Shown: piece by piece, positions 61,425 through 64,000 of the stretch | Layout of the letters: the number at the start of each line of letters is the position of its first letter | How positions within the stretch are numbered: the stretch's first letter is position 1 | Assembly (NCBI RefSeq): GCF_044762665.1 | Contig: NZ_JBIWES010000002.1 | Coordinates: 1-64,000, forward strand | Reading direction: 5' to 3' | Length of the DNA: 64,000 bases | Source of the DNA: Peribacillus frigoritolerans_B | Lineage (GTDB): Bacteria; Bacillota; Bacilli; Bacillales; DSM-1321 | Notes under the pieces: model-generated | Databases searched by the model: none | What the model saw: the letters and a program-made list of their open reading frames with translations, nothing else | Told to the model about the DNA's origin: nothing | Program-made: the position numbers and the translations under genes

Positions 61425-63236
61425 ATGCAGTTCATAAATGAAGTGGAACAGGCAGTTTCAGAAAATAATTGGTCGATAGTAAACCAAAACCTGCTGGCCA
61501 AGATGATTTCTGAGTATATGTATGAAGATATGATCCATCCAGCAGTACTGAACGAAAACGCAGCAGGAAATCTATATGAGTTAATGGTGAATGAGGGAAA
61601 ATCTTATCGGTTTTTAGCGTCGCCCCGTCTTTTTGACAGCTATGAAGTACATGCCGAATCGATCCAGGTATGTGAAGCGGCAGGTTTTACACAGGCCAAA
61701 GATGCTATTCAATTCATTTTGGACATCCAGCCGTTAATTGGGATGACTGCAGAAACAACAGGACATTTAATCAAAGAATTCCATCATACGCTGCTTGCGG
61801 ATCTCCAATTGCTATCCAAACCTGAACAAGATGCGGATGATTTAGTCGAACTGGATTATGCATTACTTGAAGGAGAAATGAGCGGTCACCCTTGGATTGC
61901 TTATAACAAGGGAAGGATCGGTTTCGGTTATGATGATTATTTGAAGTTCGCTCCAGAAAACCAGAAGGAAGTTCAGTTATCCTGGATTGCCATCCATAAA
62001 ACGAGGGGTGAGTTCAATTCAGTCGAAACGTTATCCTATAAGCAATTGATGGAGAATGAACTGGATGGGGGAACCCAAAAATCATTTGCAAAGATATTGA
62101 CAGAAAAAGGGCTGAACGCAGAAAACTATTACTACCTCCCAGTTCATGAATGGCAGTGGAAGAATGTAATCATCCAGAACTTTACCGATGATTTGGCTAA
62201 AGGGCTGATCGTAGCTTTGGGAAATGGTCCTGATAAGTATTTGCCGCAACAATCCATCCGGACATTCGTTAATGTATCGAAAAAGGATAAACACCACGTC
62301 AAGCTGCCGATGAGCATTTTAAATACGCTAGTCTACCGTGGATTGCCGGCTGAACGCACGGTCATTGCCCCGAAAATCACAACGTATATAAAGAACATTT
62401 ATGAAAATGATTCATTTTTGAAAGAACAATGCAAAGTAGTGCTTCCTGGTGAAGTGGCCAGTTTAAATGTTGATCACCCGTATTATTCCAAGCTAGAGAA
62501 TGTACCGTATCAATATTTAGAGATGCTGGGGGGGATTTGGAGAGAAAGCATTTACAGTTATATGGAAGAAGGCGAGAAGCCCATTACGCTTGCGTCCCTT
62601 TTACATGTGGACAGCAAAGGTAAACCATATGTGGAAAGCCTTATAGAAAAATCGGGATTGACTGCAGAAGCCTGGACAGCTCAATTATTCGAAGTCATCC
62701 TATCACCATTATTGCATTTTATCTATCAATATGGATTGGTCTTCTCGCCGCATGGTCAAAATACCATTTTAGTTTTGAAGGATTACAAGCCTCACCGCTT
62801 GGCCATCAAGGATTTTGTAGATGATGTAAACGTCAGTGATCAGCCGCTTCCTGAATTAAGCAGCCTTCCTGATGATTTAAGGAAAGTATTAAGAAGTGAG
62901 ACTCCAGAGGGGCTGGTTCAATTCATTTTCACGGGACTATTCATCTGTCATTTCCGATACTTGTCAACACTTTTGATGAAGAGGTCCCTTTTGGATGAGA
63001 ATGCTTTTTGGGAAGGCGTCGCTCGAACAATCCTTACACATCAGAAAAAATTCCCTATGTTACAGGATCGTTTCGATACATTCAATTTCTTTGCGCCAAA
63101 ATTAACGAAACTCTGCCTGAATAGAAATCGGATGCTTCAATATGGATATAGCGATGGTGAAGACCGTCCGCATGCATCTGAGTTTGGGCATGTGAATAAT
63201 GCCCTTTATGAAAAGTTACCTGCAAAAACGCTTTAA
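61425..63236 (+). CDS. IucA/IucC-family siderophore synthetase 2 (RhbF-like)
   Basis: A 603-residue second synthetase, distinct from the first. Motifs: EGEMSGHPWIAYNKGRIGFGYDD (in part), YYYLPVHEWQWKNVII, QQSIRTFVNVSKKDKHHVKLPMSILNT (in part), YGLVFSPHGQNTILVLKDYKPHRLAIKDFVDDV (in part). With one enzyme adding the first arm to citrate and the other the second, the operon can make a bis-hydroxamate. AAGGGGAGAATTAT precedes the ATG, 22 bases after the hydroxylase stop. Last gene of the operon. Confidence 0.93.
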   Translation: MQFINEVEQAVSENNWSIVNQNLLAKMISEYMYEDMIHPAVLNENAAGNLYELMVNEGKSYRFLASPRLFDSYEVHAESIQVCEAAGFTQAKDAIQFILDIQPLIGMTAETTGHLIKEFHHTLLADLQLLSKPEQDADDLVELDYALLEGEMSGHPWIAYNKGRIGFGYDDYLKFAPENQKEVQLSWIAIHKTRGEFNSVETLSYKQLMENELDGGTQKSFAKILTEKGLNAENYYYLPVHEWQWKNVIIQNFTDDLAKGLIVALGNGPDKYLPQQSIRTFVNVSKKDKHHVKLPMSILNTLVYRGLPAERTVIAPKITTYIKNIYENDSFLKEQCKVVLPGEVASLNVDHPYYSKLENVPYQYLEMLGGIWRESIYSYMEEGEKPITLASLLHVDSKGKPYVESLIEKSGLTAEAWTAQLFEVILSPLLHFIYQYGLVFSPHGQNTILVLKDYKPHRLAIKDFVDDVNVSDQPLPELSSLPDDLRKVLRSETPEGLVQFIFTGLFICHFRYLSTLLMKRSLLDENAFWEGVARTILTHQKKFPMLQDRFDTFNFFAPKLTKLCLNRNRMLQYGYSDGEDRPHASEFGHVNNALYEKLPAKTL

Positions 63237-63239
63237 AGT

Positions 63240-63260
63240 TGGCTCAGAATTTTGAGCCAG
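63240..63260 (+). terminator. weak hairpin after siderophore operon
   Basis: TGGCTCA, loop GAATT, TGAGCCA, then GTTTC. Short T tract. Confidence 0.45.
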
Positions 63261-63266
63261 TTTCAG

Positions 63267-63312
63267 ACAGTAGACAAACACGATGAAAATCGAGTTTGTC
63301 TACTGTTTTTTA
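63267..63312 (+). terminator. siderophore operon terminator
   Basis: ACAGTAGACAAACACGAT, loop GAAA, ATCGAGTTTGTCTACTGT (one mismatch), then six T. Strong. Confidence 0.9.
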
Positions 63313-63326
63313 TGGCTTTTACAATT

Positions 63327-63392
63327 GACCGTTGATTTCCGCTCCAGGCACGCGCTTTTCCCGCAGGAGTCTTGTACGCCCCTCCAATCAAT
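63327..63392 (-). repeat. dispersed intergenic repeat, copy D
   Basis: Reverse strand matches copy C: TTGATTGGAGGGGCG.., ..ACTCCTGCGGGAAAAGCGCG, ..GTGCCTGGAGCGGAAATCAACGG. It follows the operon terminator. Between it and the regulator (63393-63580) I see no gene. Confidence 0.75.
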
Positions 63393-63582
63393 TTTGTTGT
63401 AACTGACAGATAGAACTCCTGTTGTTTGTATTAAATAGAAGTATCAAATCATGAGGTAATGAGGATGTAAAAACTATTGCCGAGATGATAGAGTGCGATA
63501 ATCATTAACAAATATCACATTAAAAAGGATTGTGTTATCCTCCTTGGTTCAAATTCCCTAAAAATTATCTTTGGAATAGGGC

Positions 63583-63611
63583 TTGCCGTTCATTTAAATT
63601 GGTGCTAAGCT
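63583..63611 (+). promoter_or_regulatory. candidate promoter of LacI-family gene
   Basis: -35 TTGCCG (63583-63588), 17 bp, -10 TAAGCT (63606-63611). Weak -10; the operator begins two bases later. Confidence 0.45.
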
Positions 63612-63612
63612 A

Positions 63613-63630
63613 TGTGTAAACGGTTACACA
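63613..63630. promoter_or_regulatory. LacI-type operator / cre-like site
   Basis: TGTGTAAACGGTTACACA, a near-perfect palindrome. The inner TGTAAACGGTTACA fits both LacI-family operators and the CcpA cre pattern. Placed at the presumed start of transcription it would give auto-repression, carbon catabolite control, or both. Confidence 0.75.
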
Positions 63631-63650
63631 AAAGCATTGAGGGTGATATA

Positions 63651-64000
63651 TTGGCAACTATTCGGGATGTGGCAAAGGAAGCTGGAGTTTCTGTGGCAAC
63701 GGTTTCCAGAGTTATGAATGGCAGTGGTTATGCACATGAGGACACGAAAAAGGTGGTCATGGCAGCTGTTGAAAAATTGAATTATAAACCGAATGAAGTG
63801 GCAAGATCTCTCTACAAACGTAAATCCAAATTGGTTGGTTTGATTTTGCCGGACATTACGAATCCTTTCTTCCCAGAAATGGCAAGAGGTGTCGAGGATT
63901 ATCTGCAGCAGTTTGGTTATCGGTTGATTTTTGGAAACAGTGATGAAAAGAGAGATAAAGAAATAGAATATATTGACACTTTCCTGCAAAATAATGTAGT
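63651..64000 (+). CDS. LacI-family transcriptional regulator, RbsR-like (partial)
   Basis: It begins with TTG at 63651 after GAGGGTGATA and runs off the right edge with 116 codons seen. The N-terminal helix-turn-helix is ATIRDVAKEAGVSVATVSRV, followed by the hinge region (KLNYKPNEVARSLYKRKSK) and the start of the sugar-binding domain (LVGLILPDITNPFFPEMARG, GYRLIFGNSDEKRDKEIEYI). It resembles the ribose repressor RbsR closely. Whether rbs genes follow cannot be seen. Confidence 0.9.
   Translation, partial: MATIRDVAKEAGVSVATVSRVMNGSGYAHEDTKKVVMAAVEKLNYKPNEVARSLYKRKSKLVGLILPDITNPFFPEMARGVEDYLQQFGYRLIFGNSDEKRDKEIEYIDTFLQNNV

Noticed and set aside
63496..63510. CGATAATCATTAACA as a third Fur box
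   Set aside because: Two mismatches to the 15-mer and no iron gene directly downstream; the LacI-type gene has its own operator. Too weak to list.
1..64000. CRISPR arrays, insertion sequences, prophage genes or transposases
   Set aside because: No regularly spaced repeat arrays with spacers, no transposase or integrase domains and no phage structural genes were seen on either strand.

Overview
The window is a 64 kb piece of a low-GC Gram-positive, spore-forming Bacillaceae chromosome centred on the replication origin. The 5' end of 16S rRNA at the left edge (V1 loop, positions 1-170) looks like the Peribacillus (Bacillus simplex/frigoritolerans/muralis) group; this is a judgement from memory of such sequences, not a database match. 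Gene order follows Bacillus subtilis closely, but the window is turned so that the dnaA-dnaN-rlbA-recF-remB-gyrB-gyrA-16S arm reads leftward on the minus strand, while the rpmH-rnpA-yidC-jag-mnmE-mnmG-rsmG-noc-soj-spo0J arm reads rightward on the plus strand. The two arms diverge from oriC at about 9.55-11.65 kb.

Region by region: (1) 1-1.5 kb: start of an rRNA operon with tandem promoters and a wrecked HD-GYP gene. (2) 1.9-11.1 kb: replication initiation, clamp, recombination and gyrase genes. (3) 9.55-11.65 kb: bipartite oriC, with an AT-rich unwinding region, TAG/TAA DnaA-trios and DnaA boxes between dnaA and dnaN, and a second box cluster upstream of dnaA. (4) 12-30.9 kb: ribosomal proteins, RNase P protein, membrane insertase, tRNA modification, chromosome segregation (noc, soj, spo0J with an internal parS), the sporulation gene yyaC, a MscS channel, ychF, rpsF-ssb-rpsR, and the yybS-gdpP-rplI group that includes c-di-AMP hydrolysis. 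(5) 31-34.6 kb: replicative helicase, PurR-boxed purA and a Lys-Glu-Asp-Phe tRNA operon equivalent to B. subtilis trnY. (6) 35-43.6 kb: cell-wall homeostasis, an M23 peptidase behind tandem WalR boxes, then walRKHIJ and htrC. (7) 43.7-48.1 kb: a DnaA-box cluster, a small CxxH/CxxC protein, rlmH, an RlmN-like radical SAM enzyme, a heme monooxygenase and dbpA. (8) 48.1-54.6 kb: accessory metabolism (large catalase, PepT, intracellular amylase) and a decayed VTC-domain gene. (9) 54.75-63.3 kb: a Fur-controlled six-gene NRPS-independent siderophore operon whose gene order equals rhizobactin rhbABCDEF and whose predicted product is schizokinen. (10) The start of a LacI/RbsR-type repressor at the right edge.

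Most of the window is conserved core. The parts that stand out are the siderophore operon with its exact inverted pair of Fur boxes; two genes (HD-GYP and VTC) that each carry both an internal deletion and a frameshift; two extra DnaA-box clusters at mnmE and rlmH; an Asn in the GyrB EGDSA motif; a 20-nt-period tandem repeat ahead of the catalase; and a family of intergenic repeats found four times, each time just past a terminator. I did not find a clearly new multi-gene system. All coordinates of short sites come from reading by eye.
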